Shown piece after piece: positions 1 to 9,250 of a DNA stretch of 64,000 nucleotides. The notes below the pieces were generated by a model that worked only from the letters and a program-made list of their open reading frames with translations, was not told the origin of the DNA and did no database searches. Position 1 is the first letter of the stretch. Each line of letters begins with the position of its first letter. This stretch comes from DASUPK01 sp963724665. Lineage in GTDB: Bacteria > Actinomycetota > Thermoleophilia > Solirubrobacterales > 70-9. Both the position numbers and the translations under genes were made by a program. The stretch is from positions 1,300,986 to 1,364,985 of the forward strand of contig CAVRVH010000007.1 of NCBI GenBank assembly GCA_963724665.1, in the 5' to 3' direction.

Positions 1-1146
1 GCGATCGACGAGGCGGTGCGCGGGCAGCTCGATCGCGTAGCGCACTCGACGATGCTCGGCCTCTCGCACCCGGGCGCAGCGGAGCTGGCCGGGCGGCTGG
101 TCGACATCGCTCCGCCCGGGCTGAACCGGGTCTTCTACTCCGACTCCGGGTCGACCGCCGTCGAGGTCGCGCTCAAGATGGCGTTCCAGTATTGGCAGCA
201 CCGTGGCGGCCAGCACGTTCGGAAGACCTCGTTCATCTGCCTCGAGGACGCCTACCACGGGGACACGATCGGATCGGTCTCCGTTGGCGGCATGCCTCTC
301 TTCCACTCGACCTTCGGCCCCCTCCTCTTCGAATCCCACCGGGCGGAGCCGGGCAACATCGACGACATGGCTCGCCTCCTCGCGACGCGCGAGGAGGAGG
401 TCGCCGCGGTGGTGATGGAGCCGCTCGTACAGGGTGCCGCCGGAATGATCACTCACCCGCCGGGCTACCTGCAGGCCGTGCGGCGGCTCTGCGACCGGCA
501 CGGCGTCCTGCTGATCTGCGACGAGGTCGCGACCGGCTTCGGCCGCACCGGGACGATGTTCGCCTGCGAGCAGGAGGGCGTCTCCCCCGACCTGCTCTGC
601 GTGGCGAAGGGCCTGACCGGCGGGTACATGCCGCTCGCCGCGACCCTGGCCACTGAGCGGATCTACGAGGCCTTCCTCGGCGCCCACTCCGATTACAAGA
701 CCTTCTTCCATGGCCACACCTACACGGGCAACCCACTGGCCTGCGCGGCGGCGATTGCCTCGCTCCAGATCTTCGAGCGCGAGCGCACACTGGTGCGGCT
801 CCAGCCCAAGATCCGTCTCCTCTCCGAGTGGCTCCACCAGGTCAATGGCATGCGCGAGGTCGAGGAGGTCCGCCAGTGCGGCCTGATGGTCGGCATCGAT
901 CTGGGCGAGCACGACCCGGAGCTGCGGCTCGGGCACCGTGTGGTCCTGGAGGCTCGCCGCCGCGGTGTCATCGTCCGCCCACTCGGTGACGTCATCGTGC
1001 TGATGCCGCCGCTCGCCATCTCGAAGCAGGACCTGCGCCGCCTCGTCCAGGTCGTCGCGGAGTCGATCCGAGCCGCGTACCCTGTCGCCGAGCTCGACTC
1101 CGGCGCGAAGGGCCGCCTGGACGCGGCGCTGCTCGAAGCGGCCTGA
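1..1146 (+). CDS. bioA: Adenosylmethionine-8-amino-7-oxononanoate aminotransferase (partial, 5' end outside window)
   Basis: Class-III, PLP-dependent aminotransferase. The family member BioA transfers the amino group of SAM to KAPA to make DAPA in biotin synthesis. The reading frame is open from base 1, so the N-terminus lies outside the window; the GTG at base 16 is internal. Visible motifs are SDSGSTAVEVALKMA, the cofactor aspartate in DEVATGFGRTG near base 520, and the probable Schiff-base lysine in VAKGLTGGY at bases 607-609. The TGA ends directly against the stop codon of the convergent rubredoxin gene. The N-terminal SDSGSTAVE signature favours BioA over other class-III aminotransferases, but no other bio gene is visible here. 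Confidence 0.85.
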   Translation, partial: AIDEAVRGQLDRVAHSTMLGLSHPGAAELAGRLVDIAPPGLNRVFYSDSGSTAVEVALKMAFQYWQHRGGQHVRKTSFICLEDAYHGDTIGSVSVGGMPLFHSTFGPLLFESHRAEPGNIDDMARLLATREEEVAAVVMEPLVQGAAGMITHPPGYLQAVRRLCDRHGVLLICDEVATGFGRTGTMFACEQEGVSPDLLCVAKGLTGGYMPLAATLATERIYEAFLGAHSDYKTFFHGHTYTGNPLACAAAIASLQIFERERTLVRLQPKIRLLSEWLHQVNGMREVEEVRQCGLMVGIDLGEHDPELRLGHRVVLEARRRGVIVRPLGDVIVLMPPLAISKQDLRRLVQVVAESIRAAYPVAELDSGAKGRLDAALLEAA

Positions 1147-1332
1147 CTACTCCTCGTACGGCTCGAAGTCCGCCTTCCGCGCCCCGCAGACCGGGCAGAA
1201 CCAGTCGTCGGGGATGTCGTCGAACGACGTTCCCGGCGGCACTCCGCCGTCCGGATCGCCCTCGTCGGGGTCGTAGATGAACCCGCACGAGGTGCAGATG
1301 TAGAGCTGCTTGATGGTGGTCTCCGTGGTCAT
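1147..1332 (-). CDS. Rubredoxin
   Basis: A 61-residue one-iron electron carrier. Two CxxC-type knuckles, YICTSCGFIYDP near the N-terminus and WFCPVCGARK near the C-terminus, would supply the four cysteine ligands of an Fe(SCys)4 centre. The conserved DPDEGDPDGG and GTSFDDIPDDW segments are typical of the family. I chose the ATG at 1332 because residues encoded further upstream do not look like rubredoxin. It is a soluble cytoplasmic protein; its redox partner cannot be told from the neighbours. Confidence 0.93.
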   Translation of the reverse strand: MTTETTIKQLYICTSCGFIYDPDEGDPDGGVPPGTSFDDIPDDWFCPVCGARKADFEPYEE

Positions 1333-1367
1333 GGGGGTCGCCAATCTAGCGAGTACGCTGGCCGCCC

Positions 1368-1955
1368 GTGGAACCCGCACTCCCCCGTCCGGCGGCGACC
1401 GTCATCCTGCTGCGCCGCGGAAGCAAGCACGCCGAACGGGGACTCGAGATCCTGCTCGTCCAGCGAAATCCCGAGGCTCGCTTCATGCCCGGTGTCTGGG
1501 TGTTCCCTGGTGGCGCGGTCGATGCGGACGACGGCGACGGTGAGGAGGCCCATCGAGCTGCGGCGGTCAGGGAGCTCGCCGAAGAGGCCGGCATCGAGGT
1601 CCCGGCGGAGGAGCTGGTCGCGTACTCGCGGTGGATCACACCGAAGGTCGTGCCGATTCGCTTCGACACGCGCTTCTACCTGGCCCTGGCCCCCGCCCAT
1701 TCTCCGCCAGAGCCCGACGGCTCAGAGACCGTCGACGCCGGCTGGTTCGGGCCGCAGGACGCGCTCGAGATGCATCACGCCGGGGAACTCCCGCTGGTCT
1801 TCCCGACCATCAAACACCTGGAGTCGCTGGCCGGATTCGCCAATGCCGAGGAGGCGCTGGAGGCTGCGAGGCGCCGTGAGGTGAAGGCCGTCGAGCCCGA
1901 GGTCGTCGGTGAGGGCGACGATCGGCGGATAATCCTGCCGGATGAACTTCCCTAG
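1368..1955 (+). CDS. NUDIX hydrolase
   Basis: A 195-residue Nudix-fold pyrophosphohydrolase. The Nudix helix is visible as GGAVD...AAVRELAEEAGI, with the REx2EE metal-binding core at about residues 67-74. The spaced box resembles NUDT19-like hydrolases acting on CoA-type or nucleoside-diphosphate substrates, but the substrate cannot be read from sequence. The start is GTG, with TACGCT 8 nt upstream and no Shine-Dalgarno, so translation is probably leaderless. Its stop overlaps that of the convergent membrane-protein gene in a CTAG. Confidence 0.85.
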   Translation: MEPALPRPAATVILLRRGSKHAERGLEILLVQRNPEARFMPGVWVFPGGAVDADDGDGEEAHRAAAVRELAEEAGIEVPAEELVAYSRWITPKVVPIRFDTRFYLALAPAHSPPEPDGSETVDAGWFGPQDALEMHHAGELPLVFPTIKHLESLAGFANAEEALEAARRREVKAVEPEVVGEGDDRRIILPDELP

Positions 1956-2386
1956 GCGGGCTTTCTGCGAGTCGGGGGTGCCGACAGGCCTCGGCGCTCC
2001 ATTGCGCTCCCCCGGATCTTGCCCCCGAGCGCGCCCAGGAGCACGCCGATGATCGCGGTGAAGACGACCAGGATCGGCTCAAAGCTCGGCAGCGAGACCT
2101 TTGCGTCGGTGCCGGCGATCGCGTGTGCGATCAGCAGCCCCGTTCCGTAAAGCGTGCCGCCGACCAGGCCGCGGGCCGCCCCGTCCCAGCCGTCCGCGTG
2201 CTCGAAACCGGCGTGGATTCCACCGATGAAAGCGATCACGCCGATCACCCAGTAGACCGTCGCCGAGATGCCGAGAAAGACCCCCGCCAGCGCTCCGAAC
2301 GCGGTCGGGACCACCAGACCTAGGACCACCTGAACCGATCGCGGACGTTCGCGAAATAGTGGAGAAGCCTGCATCCATCTATCCAT
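1952..2386 (-). CDS. Hypothetical membrane protein, four predicted helices
   Basis: A 144-residue protein with about four hydrophobic segments (roughly residues 18-40, 44-62, 75-94 and 104-124) and a basic C-terminus ending RRKPA. I do not recognise the family. A longer in-frame reading exists upstream but would be antisense to the neighbouring PPOX-type gene. The ATG at 2386 has TAAGGT 7 nt in front of it, matching the leaderless pattern seen elsewhere in this window. Confidence 0.65.
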   Translation of the reverse strand: MDRWMQASPLFRERPRSVQVVLGLVVPTAFGALAGVFLGISATVYWVIGVIAFIGGIHAGFEHADGWDGAARGLVGGTLYGTGLLIAHAIAGTDAKVSLPSFEPILVVFTAIIGVLLGALGGKIRGSAMERRGLSAPPTRRKPA

Positions 2387-2416
2387 CGGTGCCACCTTAC
2401 GTGAGAATCTGAGGCC

Positions 2417-3373
2417 ATGACCAACACACTTCCGCCAGACGTGCGAGACGCGTTCGAGAGCTTCATCACCTGCGAGCTCACGACAGTCGACGCCGCCAAG
2501 CAGCCGATCACCTGGCCCGTCACCCCGTACTACGACCAGGGGGGGCCGACGATCGACGTGACCACGGGGCTCGGCTATCCGAAGAAGGCCGACGACGCCG
2601 AGGCGCACCCGAGCGTCTCCCTGCTCTTCTCCGACCCGACGGGCTCGGGGATCGACAGCGGCCTGCGGGTGCTCGTCCAGGGCACCGCCACCGTCGACGA
2701 CACGGACCTGAAGGCGAACGCCGAGCGCTATGTGCGTGAGTCCGGGGTGAAGCTCCCGGCGACGAAGAAGATGAATCCGCCGAAGCCGCTGCGCCCGATG
2801 TTCAACTGGTACTACGCCCGCCTCTACATCAAGGTGCGGCCCGAGCGAGTCTTCGTCTGGCCGGCGGGAAGCCTCGCCGAGGAGCCGCACGTCCACGATG
2901 CCCACCTGGAGGAGGTCCGCTCGGGGCACGTGGAGGAGCCTCCGGAGGACCACGGCGCGGCGCCGCAGGGTGCTCCCGCCTGGGATGGGCGGATGGACTT
3001 CCTGGCGGAGCACGACACCGGCGTGCTGAGCTGGATGGCCCCGGACGGCTTCCCGATCGCCGTCCGCGTTCCCTTCACGGCCGATGCCTCCAGCAGGGAG
3101 ATCTCAATCGATGCCGAGCCGAGCGGATTGCCGCTGCTCGAGGGGCGCGCCTGTCTCGCCGTCCACCGTCACGCGCCCGACTTCACCTGGCAGCGCAACA
3201 TGCAGGTGCGCGGCAACCTCACCCGCTCCGGCGACGGATGGAAGTTGGTGCCGCGCCGGATCGTCGGCGGCTTCGAGCTTCCCGAGGGCCGCCTCATCCG
3301 GTTCCGGGACTTCGTCAGGAAGGGCCCGGGCTTCTACCGGACCTATCGCCGCCGAATGCGCGAGCGAACGTAA
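2417..3373 (+). CDS. Pyridoxamine 5'-phosphate oxidase-like (FMN split-barrel) protein, two domains
   Basis: A 318-residue protein. The first half (about residues 10-150) has the split-barrel pattern of PNPOx-like flavin or F420-binding proteins: LTTVDAAKQPITWPVTPYY, then VSLLFSDP and LVQGTATV. A second half (about 195-318), joined by a charged His/Glu-rich linker, looks like another, more diverged barrel. Such proteins bind FMN, F420 or haem and are often of unknown substrate. Start is ATG at 2417, 30 bases from the divergent membrane protein gene, so the two share a control region. Confidence 0.7.
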   Translation: MTNTLPPDVRDAFESFITCELTTVDAAKQPITWPVTPYYDQGGPTIDVTTGLGYPKKADDAEAHPSVSLLFSDPTGSGIDSGLRVLVQGTATVDDTDLKANAERYVRESGVKLPATKKMNPPKPLRPMFNWYYARLYIKVRPERVFVWPAGSLAEEPHVHDAHLEEVRSGHVEEPPEDHGAAPQGAPAWDGRMDFLAEHDTGVLSWMAPDGFPIAVRVPFTADASSREISIDAEPSGLPLLEGRACLAVHRHAPDFTWQRNMQVRGNLTRSGDGWKLVPRRIVGGFELPEGRLIRFRDFVRKGPGFYRTYRRRMRERT

Positions 3374-3404
3374 AACGGGTTGCGCCTCGCGGCGCACCCT
3401 CGCA

Positions 3405-4088
3405 TTACCCGATCTTCGGCGGGAAGGGCTCGAGGCCCGCATTCCAGGGCCCGGCCTTGTAGATGTCGAGGTTGTTCTCCTCCATCTCGCGATGGAGGCG
3501 GTCGAAGATGCCGCCGGCCGAGCCCAGCGTCTCCTTGAGTTCCTCCCTGGTGCGCTCCCGCAGGTGCCAGTGGAAGAAGAGCTGCTGCTCGGTGATGCCG
3601 AAGTCGACCTCGGCCGGGATCTGGGTGATCCAGTCGATGAACCCAGGGCTGAACAGCTCCCGCAGGGCGACGGGATCGTGGTCGTTCGGGACGGTTGCGA
3701 TGAACCGCTTGTTGAAGTCGATGCTCTCGAACTCGACCCGGCGACGGGAGTGCTTGTCGACCATGTCCCCGGCTGTCCGCTCCACTGACTCGACGTCGAA
3801 CACGGGAACGACGCTGGCGAGGTCGGGCATGTGCGACTTCACCAGCAGCGACCCGGGCAGAATCGCCTTCCGCCCGAAGCCGCCCTCCTCGTGCTCATCG
3901 GCATCGCACGATGAGCCGAAGAAACCATCGCTGAGCTCCCCGGTGAGCCGATTGGTCCCCCCGGGACATAGGGCCACCGGCCCCTCCTTGGGATTGATCC
4001 CGCCGATCGGCTCGTAGCGGAGGTTCCGCTCCGAGGCCAGGCCCGAGACGATCCCTGCCCACTCCTCCGCGTCGGCCTTCGAGCTCAA
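3405..4088 (-). CDS. Conserved hypothetical protein, last gene of the mce/SCP2 operon
   Basis: A 227-residue soluble protein without signal peptide or membrane segment. The central stretch with VEFESIDFNKRF followed by LFSPGFIDWI faintly recalls DUF3137-type proteins, but I would not assign it. The ATG overlaps the stop of the SCP2 gene by four bases (ATGA), so the two are translationally coupled. That places this protein at the distal end of the six-gene mce operon. Its role in lipid handling is inferred from position only. Confidence 0.6.
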   Translation of the reverse strand: MSSKADAEEWAGIVSGLASERNLRYEPIGGINPKEGPVALCPGGTNRLTGELSDGFFGSSCDADEHEEGGFGRKAILPGSLLVKSHMPDLASVVPVFDVESVERTAGDMVDKHSRRRVEFESIDFNKRFIATVPNDHDPVALRELFSPGFIDWITQIPAEVDFGITEQQLFFHWHLRERTREELKETLGSAGGIFDRLHREMEENNLDIYKAGPWNAGLEPFPPKIG

Positions 4089-4504
4089 TCGACGCTGACC
4101 AGGTCCTCGCGGCCCTCGGCCTCGAGCTGGGCCTTGTAGCGCGGGTACACCGGCTTCGTGAGGGGCACGAGCTTGAGGATCTTGGCGACGGGGCCGCTCG
4201 CCTTGATCTGGCCGCGAGCGAGTGCGGTCGTGACGTTCACCTTGCCGAGCCAGAACCGGTGGGCCGTGTCGGCGTCCATGCTCATCACGACCTCGGGCTC
4301 CATGTCGGTCTCGCCGAAGTCGACCTCGGCCGGGCCGTCCTCCTGGAGGCGCAGGGTGATCGTCGAGTCGGGCTCGCGGTATTCGTACTGAAGGATCGTG
4401 TTCGCCTTCCGGAACCTGGGGCCGAGCTCGGGGTCCTCGGCGAGGTCGGCGAAGAGCTTGCCGATCGTGTCGTAGACCTCCTGGGCGTCCTTGAAGTACG
4501 CCAT
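4085..4504 (-). CDS. SCP2 sterol-binding domain protein
   Basis: A 139-residue single-domain protein of the SCP2/sterol carrier type, a fold with a hydrophobic tunnel for sterols, fatty acyl chains or other lipids. The family pattern is visible as TITLRLQEDGPAEVDFG, then PEVVMSMDADTAHRFWLGKVN and ALARGQIKASGPVAKILKL. The ATG at 4504 was chosen over an upstream in-frame start because the domain begins just after it and the upstream part would overlap the end of the last mce gene. It sits 20 bases downstream of that gene, suggesting it receives or hands on the lipid moved by the Mce proteins. Confidence 0.88.
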   Translation of the reverse strand: MAYFKDAQEVYDTIGKLFADLAEDPELGPRFRKANTILQYEYREPDSTITLRLQEDGPAEVDFGETDMEPEVVMSMDADTAHRFWLGKVNVTTALARGQIKASGPVAKILKLVPLTKPVYPRYKAQLEAEGREDLVSVD

Positions 4505-4524
4505 CCCGGAGATCCTATTCCGGC

Positions 4525-6228
4525 TCAGTTGTCCGGCAGGATCTCGGGAATCTTCCCTCCGCCGAACAGCGAGGGGAAGTTCGGCGCGATGGTGCATGCC
4601 GCGTAGGCCGATGGGCCGCCAGGAGGCGCCGTAGTGGCGTCGACCTCGGAGTTCGGGGCGACGAAGCTCGGGTCTTGCGGGCCCACAAGCGAAGAGACCG
4701 GGAACTGACCGCTCTCGGACTGTGGCGCGCCGCCCGCAGGCGCCGAGCCGCCGCTCGGGACGCGCAGAACCTGTTGGCCCCCGAGGGTGTTGTTGCAGTC
4801 ATGGTTCGGGAAGATCTCGGCCTGTGAGCTGGAGTACGGATTGCCGATCGCGAACGGCTGCAGGTATCCATTGCCACGGTTGGTCTTGATGCGCGACTGG
4901 TAGACCGACAGGGTCTCCGGCGTGAAGATCGTCATCTGCCGCGAGAGGTGGAGCGGAGCGTTCTGACCCGACTGGAACGGCAGGAAGTCGGATACCGACG
5001 ATGCTGGGTTGGAGAGGAAGTCGGTGACGACAGGCGCCTGGTAGTCCAGCCAGCGCACCAGGGGGTTGAAGTTAGCCAGGAACGGGTCGAGGCCGTCCAT
5101 CACCGGGCGCAGCTCGCGCACGAAGCTGCTCAGAGAGGGCAGACCGGTCGCCGACGCCTTGATCAGCGGATCGAGGTTTTGGAAGAGCTTGTGAGCCTTC
5201 GGAGTGAGCTTGCGGACGTCGCGGAGCGTTGGGCTGAGGTCGCGTGCAACCGGCCTCAGGTCGTGGAAGACGGGTCGGGCGTCTTCCGCAAAGCCCTTCA
5301 GGCGGTTCAGCGTCAGGCGGCCCTCGTTCTCGAAGGTGGGGAAGATCTTGAAGGTGTCGGAGAGCGCCTGGCTCTGCGACGCGAGGGCGCCGAAGGTCCG
5401 GTTGGCCCCGACGATCGCGCCGGCCAGAGCCTGGTCGTGGGCGGTGAGCGCCCCAAAGACGTCGCCGGTGTCGTGGACGAGGGTCCGGAGCGACTGCTCC
5501 TGGCTTCGGAGGGTGCCGAGGACGTCGCTCGCGTCGGAGGCGAATGGGCCCAGGTTGCCGAAGGCGTCATTCAGGTCGAGGCCTCGGCCGTTGATCGCCA
5601 GGGCGCCGTTCTGCATCCAGGACTGGAACGCCTGGCGGGTGGGCCTGTCGAAGCCCTGGAAGATCTCGTCGATCTGGGTCTGATTCTGGACCTGCGTCTG
5701 GGCCAGGTGACCGCCCTCCGGGATCGGACGCGGCGCGTCGCTACCCGAGACCTGACCGGCGTCGATGGAGCTCGACTGGGCGGTCGCCTGCGGGGAGTTC
5801 TGGACCGAGGTGACGTCGGACTGCCCCGGCTGGACCTGGCTACCGGGGGTGAGCTCGATGTAGGTCTCGCCGAGCAGTGTCTTCGAGCGCAGGATCGCCT
5901 CGGCGTCAGAGGAGATCGGCGCGTATTGCGGCTCGATCTCGATGGTCGCCCGGGTGGCGTTGCAGACGGTCGGGTTGGAGTGGCACTCACTCTCGGGCGC
6001 CAGGCCCAGGCTCTTCACCTTGCCGACGGAGACCCCGCCTATCCGGACGTCGGCCTCCTTCGCCAGCGTGATCGCCTCGGGGAAGTCGGCCGTGATCCGG
6101 TAGCTCTCAGGCTTGAACGGGATCGGGCCACCGAAGGTCACCCAGAGAAAGAGCAGCAGGCCGAAGCAGGACAGCGTGAAACCGACCGCCACGAGGATGC
6201 GCCCTATGGAGGGAGCCTGTTTCTGCAT
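4525..6228 (-). CDS. MCE family protein (sixth mce gene of the operon)
   Basis: A 567-residue Mce/MlaD protein. One N-terminal membrane anchor (about residues 10-32) is followed by the MCE domain, with the typical ADVRIGGVSVGKVKSL turn and a LLGETYIELTPG strand. A long helical region of repeated leucine/alanine heptads then leads to a low-complexity C-terminus. Mce proteins form hexameric tubes across the envelope that carry lipids to a permease-ATPase. An insert with two cysteines (SECHSNPTVC) lies in the MCE domain. It follows the previous mce gene by 25 bases. A lipobox was looked for and not found. Confidence 0.92.
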   Translation of the reverse strand: MQKQAPSIGRILVAVGFTLSCFGLLLFLWVTFGGPIPFKPESYRITADFPEAITLAKEADVRIGGVSVGKVKSLGLAPESECHSNPTVCNATRATIEIEPQYAPISSDAEAILRSKTLLGETYIELTPGSQVQPGQSDVTSVQNSPQATAQSSSIDAGQVSGSDAPRPIPEGGHLAQTQVQNQTQIDEIFQGFDRPTRQAFQSWMQNGALAINGRGLDLNDAFGNLGPFASDASDVLGTLRSQEQSLRTLVHDTGDVFGALTAHDQALAGAIVGANRTFGALASQSQALSDTFKIFPTFENEGRLTLNRLKGFAEDARPVFHDLRPVARDLSPTLRDVRKLTPKAHKLFQNLDPLIKASATGLPSLSSFVRELRPVMDGLDPFLANFNPLVRWLDYQAPVVTDFLSNPASSVSDFLPFQSGQNAPLHLSRQMTIFTPETLSVYQSRIKTNRGNGYLQPFAIGNPYSSSQAEIFPNHDCNNTLGGQQVLRVPSGGSAPAGGAPQSESGQFPVSSLVGPQDPSFVAPNSEVDATTAPPGGPSAYAACTIAPNFPSLFGGGKIPEILPDN

Positions 6229-6253
6229 TACGCGCTCTCTCCGCTCATCCGGG

Positions 6254-7579
6254 TCATGGTGGGCACACCGTCCCGGTCAGTTGCCCGAGCCCCGTGACCG
6301 CTGGGGCGAGTGGGCTCGTCGCGAGGATGGACTTGATCGTGTTGCAGGTGGCGACGACGTAGACGTGCCGGTAGACGCCGTGTGCGTCCTGCGAGCTGAA
6401 CGTGCTGTTGCCGACATGTCCCAGCCAGCCCAGCCAGTAGAGGTAGCCCTCATCGCGGCCCGGGGTGCCGGGGGATTCGGCACCGTTGGGGTTGTAGGCC
6501 GCCATGTTGAAGAGCTCGTTGAGCTTCGAGCCGACGGTGGTCAGGCGTGGGGTCGCTTGGACCAGGTTCTCCGCCGCCGGCCGGAGGTCGCGGACGGGCT
6601 GGCGGGCGTTGATCACGAACGGGCGGATGTCCTGCTTGACGGGGTCGAAGGTGTTCTTGGCCAAGCTGCCCAGCGAGTCGTTGACCGGCTTCAGCTTCCG
6701 GGCAAAGGGCCGCAGGCTGTTGACCGCCGGCCCGAGCACCGTGGCGAGCTGGTCGGTCTTGGCAAGCGCGATCCGAGTGGTCCTCAGGGTCGGACCGAGC
6801 AACCCGACCGAGCGCTCGACGTCTGGTGACTGGCTGGCGATCGCGCCGAGAGCCTGGTTGGACGCCGTGACGAGCTGCTCGATGCCCTGGCCGTCCTGGC
6901 CCACGCGGCCCCAGAGGATGTTCATGTTGTGGATCAGGTTGGCGAGGTTCTCCTTGCGCTTCGCGACCTCCGTGTTGACGCGAGCGAGGCCTCGGTTGAT
7001 CGGGCCGAGACTGCCGAGGAGCTTGCCGAGGTCCTTGCCACGGCCGTTCAGGCCCTGGCCGCCCTGGGTCAGCAGCAGGCGCAGATACGCCCTGGTATCG
7101 CCGTCGAGCGCGGAGAGGATCTGATCCACGTTCGTGTCCGGCGCGGTGTTGGCGACCGGAATCGAGTCGCCGTTCTGGAACTCGTCGTCGTTCGAGTTAG
7201 GGGCGTAGTTGGTGCCCGGATCGAGCTCCAGGAACATGTCCTTCAGACCGGTCTTCGGCCGGAGCAGGATCGTCGCGTTGCGGTAGATCGGGAGGAACTT
7301 GCGGTCGATGGCCATGGTCACGACCGCATGACCGTTCTCGTAGTCGACCGCGTCGATGTCGCCGACGCGAACGCCCGCCACCCGGACGGTCTGCCCCTGC
7401 CCAGGGGTGACAGCTTGGGCGGTGGACATTTCGGCCTTCAGCTCGAAGGGCTTCGCCTCGAGCAGAGGGATCCGCAGTCGCTGGTTCTGGACGATGATGT
7501 AGGTCGCGAGCAGGCCGACGGTCAGGAGGCCGAGAATCGCCAGGAAGTCGCGCAGGTGGGCTCGGATCGCCTTGCGCAT
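6254..7579 (-). CDS. MCE family protein (fifth mce gene)
   Basis: A 441-residue protein, the shortest of the six. An N-terminal anchor (about residues 12-30) precedes an MCE domain with GQTVRVAGVRVGDIDAV and LKDMFLELDPG, then a helical tail. In mycobacteria the fifth gene (mceE) usually encodes a lipoprotein; this N-terminus has no lipobox cysteine, so the protein is probably held by an ordinary signal anchor. Its start overlaps the stop of the preceding mce gene by one base. Confidence 0.92.
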   Translation of the reverse strand: MRKAIRAHLRDFLAILGLLTVGLLATYIIVQNQRLRIPLLEAKPFELKAEMSTAQAVTPGQGQTVRVAGVRVGDIDAVDYENGHAVVTMAIDRKFLPIYRNATILLRPKTGLKDMFLELDPGTNYAPNSNDDEFQNGDSIPVANTAPDTNVDQILSALDGDTRAYLRLLLTQGGQGLNGRGKDLGKLLGSLGPINRGLARVNTEVAKRKENLANLIHNMNILWGRVGQDGQGIEQLVTASNQALGAIASQSPDVERSVGLLGPTLRTTRIALAKTDQLATVLGPAVNSLRPFARKLKPVNDSLGSLAKNTFDPVKQDIRPFVINARQPVRDLRPAAENLVQATPRLTTVGSKLNELFNMAAYNPNGAESPGTPGRDEGYLYWLGWLGHVGNSTFSSQDAHGVYRHVYVVATCNTIKSILATSPLAPAVTGLGQLTGTVCPP

Positions 7580-9249
7580 CAGGGCTTCGCCCCATTCGGC
7601 GTTGCAGGCAATGAAGGCTTGATGCCGTTTGCACGTTGGAACGCGGTCCAGTCCTTGAGCCAGCCGCTGAACTGCTTCTGCGCGGTGTCGAGCAGCTGCT
7701 GCGCGGCGTTCGTCTTGCCCGCAGCCTTGAGCTGCTTGACATCCGTGAGCTGGGAGAGGATGTCCGCGTAGCGTCGGGTGAGCGCATTCTCCCGCGGGCT
7801 CGCGGCGGTGACGCTCTTGCCGCTCGCCTTCGACGCGGGTGCCGAGCCGATCTCGCTGTGCAGGTCGGGCGGATCCTGGGTCTCGCAGGGGACGTCGGGG
7901 CGGAACGGGGTCTTGGCCGATGACTCCTTCGCCGGCTGCGAACCGAGGAAGCTGAACGGCGCGACGCCGGTCAGCGGCGCGGCCAGGTCGGGGGTGTTGA
8001 AGGGAGCGATCGTGTTGGGCCCGCCACCACCGAGCACGCGGAACTCCTGCCCGTTTGCATCGCCCGAGCGGCTCTCCCCCGCCACGCCCGCGAAGCCGTA
8101 AGCGGTCTCCTGATAGACCTTCCCCGCCGCCGGGTCGCTGTCGTTATTGGGGATGTCGGTGTTGCTCCAGGGAATGATCACGTTGTTGAAGCAGGAGGAC
8201 AGGGCCCGCGCCTGCTCGAGGAACGGCAACGAGTCGTTGCTGAGGGCCGCCAGATCCGGAACGGTGGGCCGCAGGTCCTCGACCAGCCCGCGGAGCTCGT
8301 TCTGAGAGATCAGCTGGCGGAGCTGGCCGATCCATGGGTTCGCATAGTCGAGGGCTTGGTTGGCGGACCTCACCCCCGGCAGGGCCTCGCGCGCGAAGGC
8401 GCGAAGCGCGGGGAAGTCCTGATTGAGATGGAAGAGGGCCGGGCGGCCGACGGCAAGCGCCTTCGGCAGCTCCACGATCGCGTCGCGGAGGGACGCCTGG
8501 TGCGCAGCGAAGTCTCCACTGACCGTGTTGAAGTTCGTGATCAGACCCTGAAGATCGGAGCTGTTGGCGTTCAGCTCTCCGGCGACAACGTCGAGGTTCG
8601 AGGTGAATCCGGCCAGGTCCCCGGGCTGCCTGCCGAGCAGCGCCTGGTTCACCTGAGAGGTGTACTCGTATGCCGCCGGCGAGGTCCGGAACGACTCCTG
8701 GAAGCCCTTGGCGCCCCCGTACTTGTCGAGGGCGCCGCCGAACTCCTTGAGGAAGATCTGGAGGTCCTGCCGGACCGGCGCCTGCAGCGAGGTGAGCACC
8801 TGGTCGAACTGCACGGAGCTCGAGGTCTGGGTCTCGGGGATGACGGAGCCGCTGTGCAGCTCGGGAGCGCTCGGGCTGCCGGGATGAAGGTCGACGAACA
8901 GGTTCCCCTCGAGGAACAGCCGCGGACGGATCTGGAGGGTCGCGTCCTGGCGGACCGGCAGGGCCGTGTCCTTCAGGTCCATCGTGACGACAGCCGCGTC
9001 CTCGCCCTTCCCATTTGCATCGGTCAGGTGCTGGACGTCGCTGACCTCGCCGACGTCCACGCCGGAGATCCGAACCGGGCTCTTGGCGCGGATGTTCTGC
9101 GCATCCCCAACAACGGCCTTGAGCTGGTAGCCGTGGCCGGCGAACGGGATCGTCTTCGTGAACGCCAGGTAGAAGCCGACAAAGGTGAGCACGATCGCGA
9201 TCAGGCCGATCTGGACGTTGGAGAGTCGCTTCTTCTCGTTGCGCCTCAT
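7579..9249 (-). CDS. MCE family protein (fourth mce gene)
   Basis: A 556-residue protein with a basic N-terminus (RRNEKKR), a membrane anchor at about residues 11-30, and an MCE domain with SPVRISGVDVGEVSDV and LEGNLFVDLHPG. The helical region follows, then a Lys/Ala-rich C-terminal segment. Only one base separates it from the third mce gene, indicating a single transcript. Confidence 0.92.
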   Translation of the reverse strand: MRRNEKKRLSNVQIGLIAIVLTFVGFYLAFTKTIPFAGHGYQLKAVVGDAQNIRAKSPVRISGVDVGEVSDVQHLTDANGKGEDAAVVTMDLKDTALPVRQDATLQIRPRLFLEGNLFVDLHPGSPSAPELHSGSVIPETQTSSSVQFDQVLTSLQAPVRQDLQIFLKEFGGALDKYGGAKGFQESFRTSPAAYEYTSQVNQALLGRQPGDLAGFTSNLDVVAGELNANSSDLQGLITNFNTVSGDFAAHQASLRDAIVELPKALAVGRPALFHLNQDFPALRAFAREALPGVRSANQALDYANPWIGQLRQLISQNELRGLVEDLRPTVPDLAALSNDSLPFLEQARALSSCFNNVIIPWSNTDIPNNDSDPAAGKVYQETAYGFAGVAGESRSGDANGQEFRVLGGGGPNTIAPFNTPDLAAPLTGVAPFSFLGSQPAKESSAKTPFRPDVPCETQDPPDLHSEIGSAPASKASGKSVTAASPRENALTRRYADILSQLTDVKQLKAAGKTNAAQQLLDTAQKQFSGWLKDWTAFQRANGIKPSLPATPNGAKP

Positions 9250-9250
9250 G

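Noticed and set aside
2400..3013. Long upstream extension of the minus-strand membrane protein gene at 1952
   Set aside because: It is antisense to the PPOX-like gene; a good leaderless start lies at 2386.
4948..6297. 449-codon plus-strand open frame opposite the sixth mce gene
   Set aside because: No family motifs; long antisense frames are common in GC-rich DNA, and the minus strand carries a full MCE protein.
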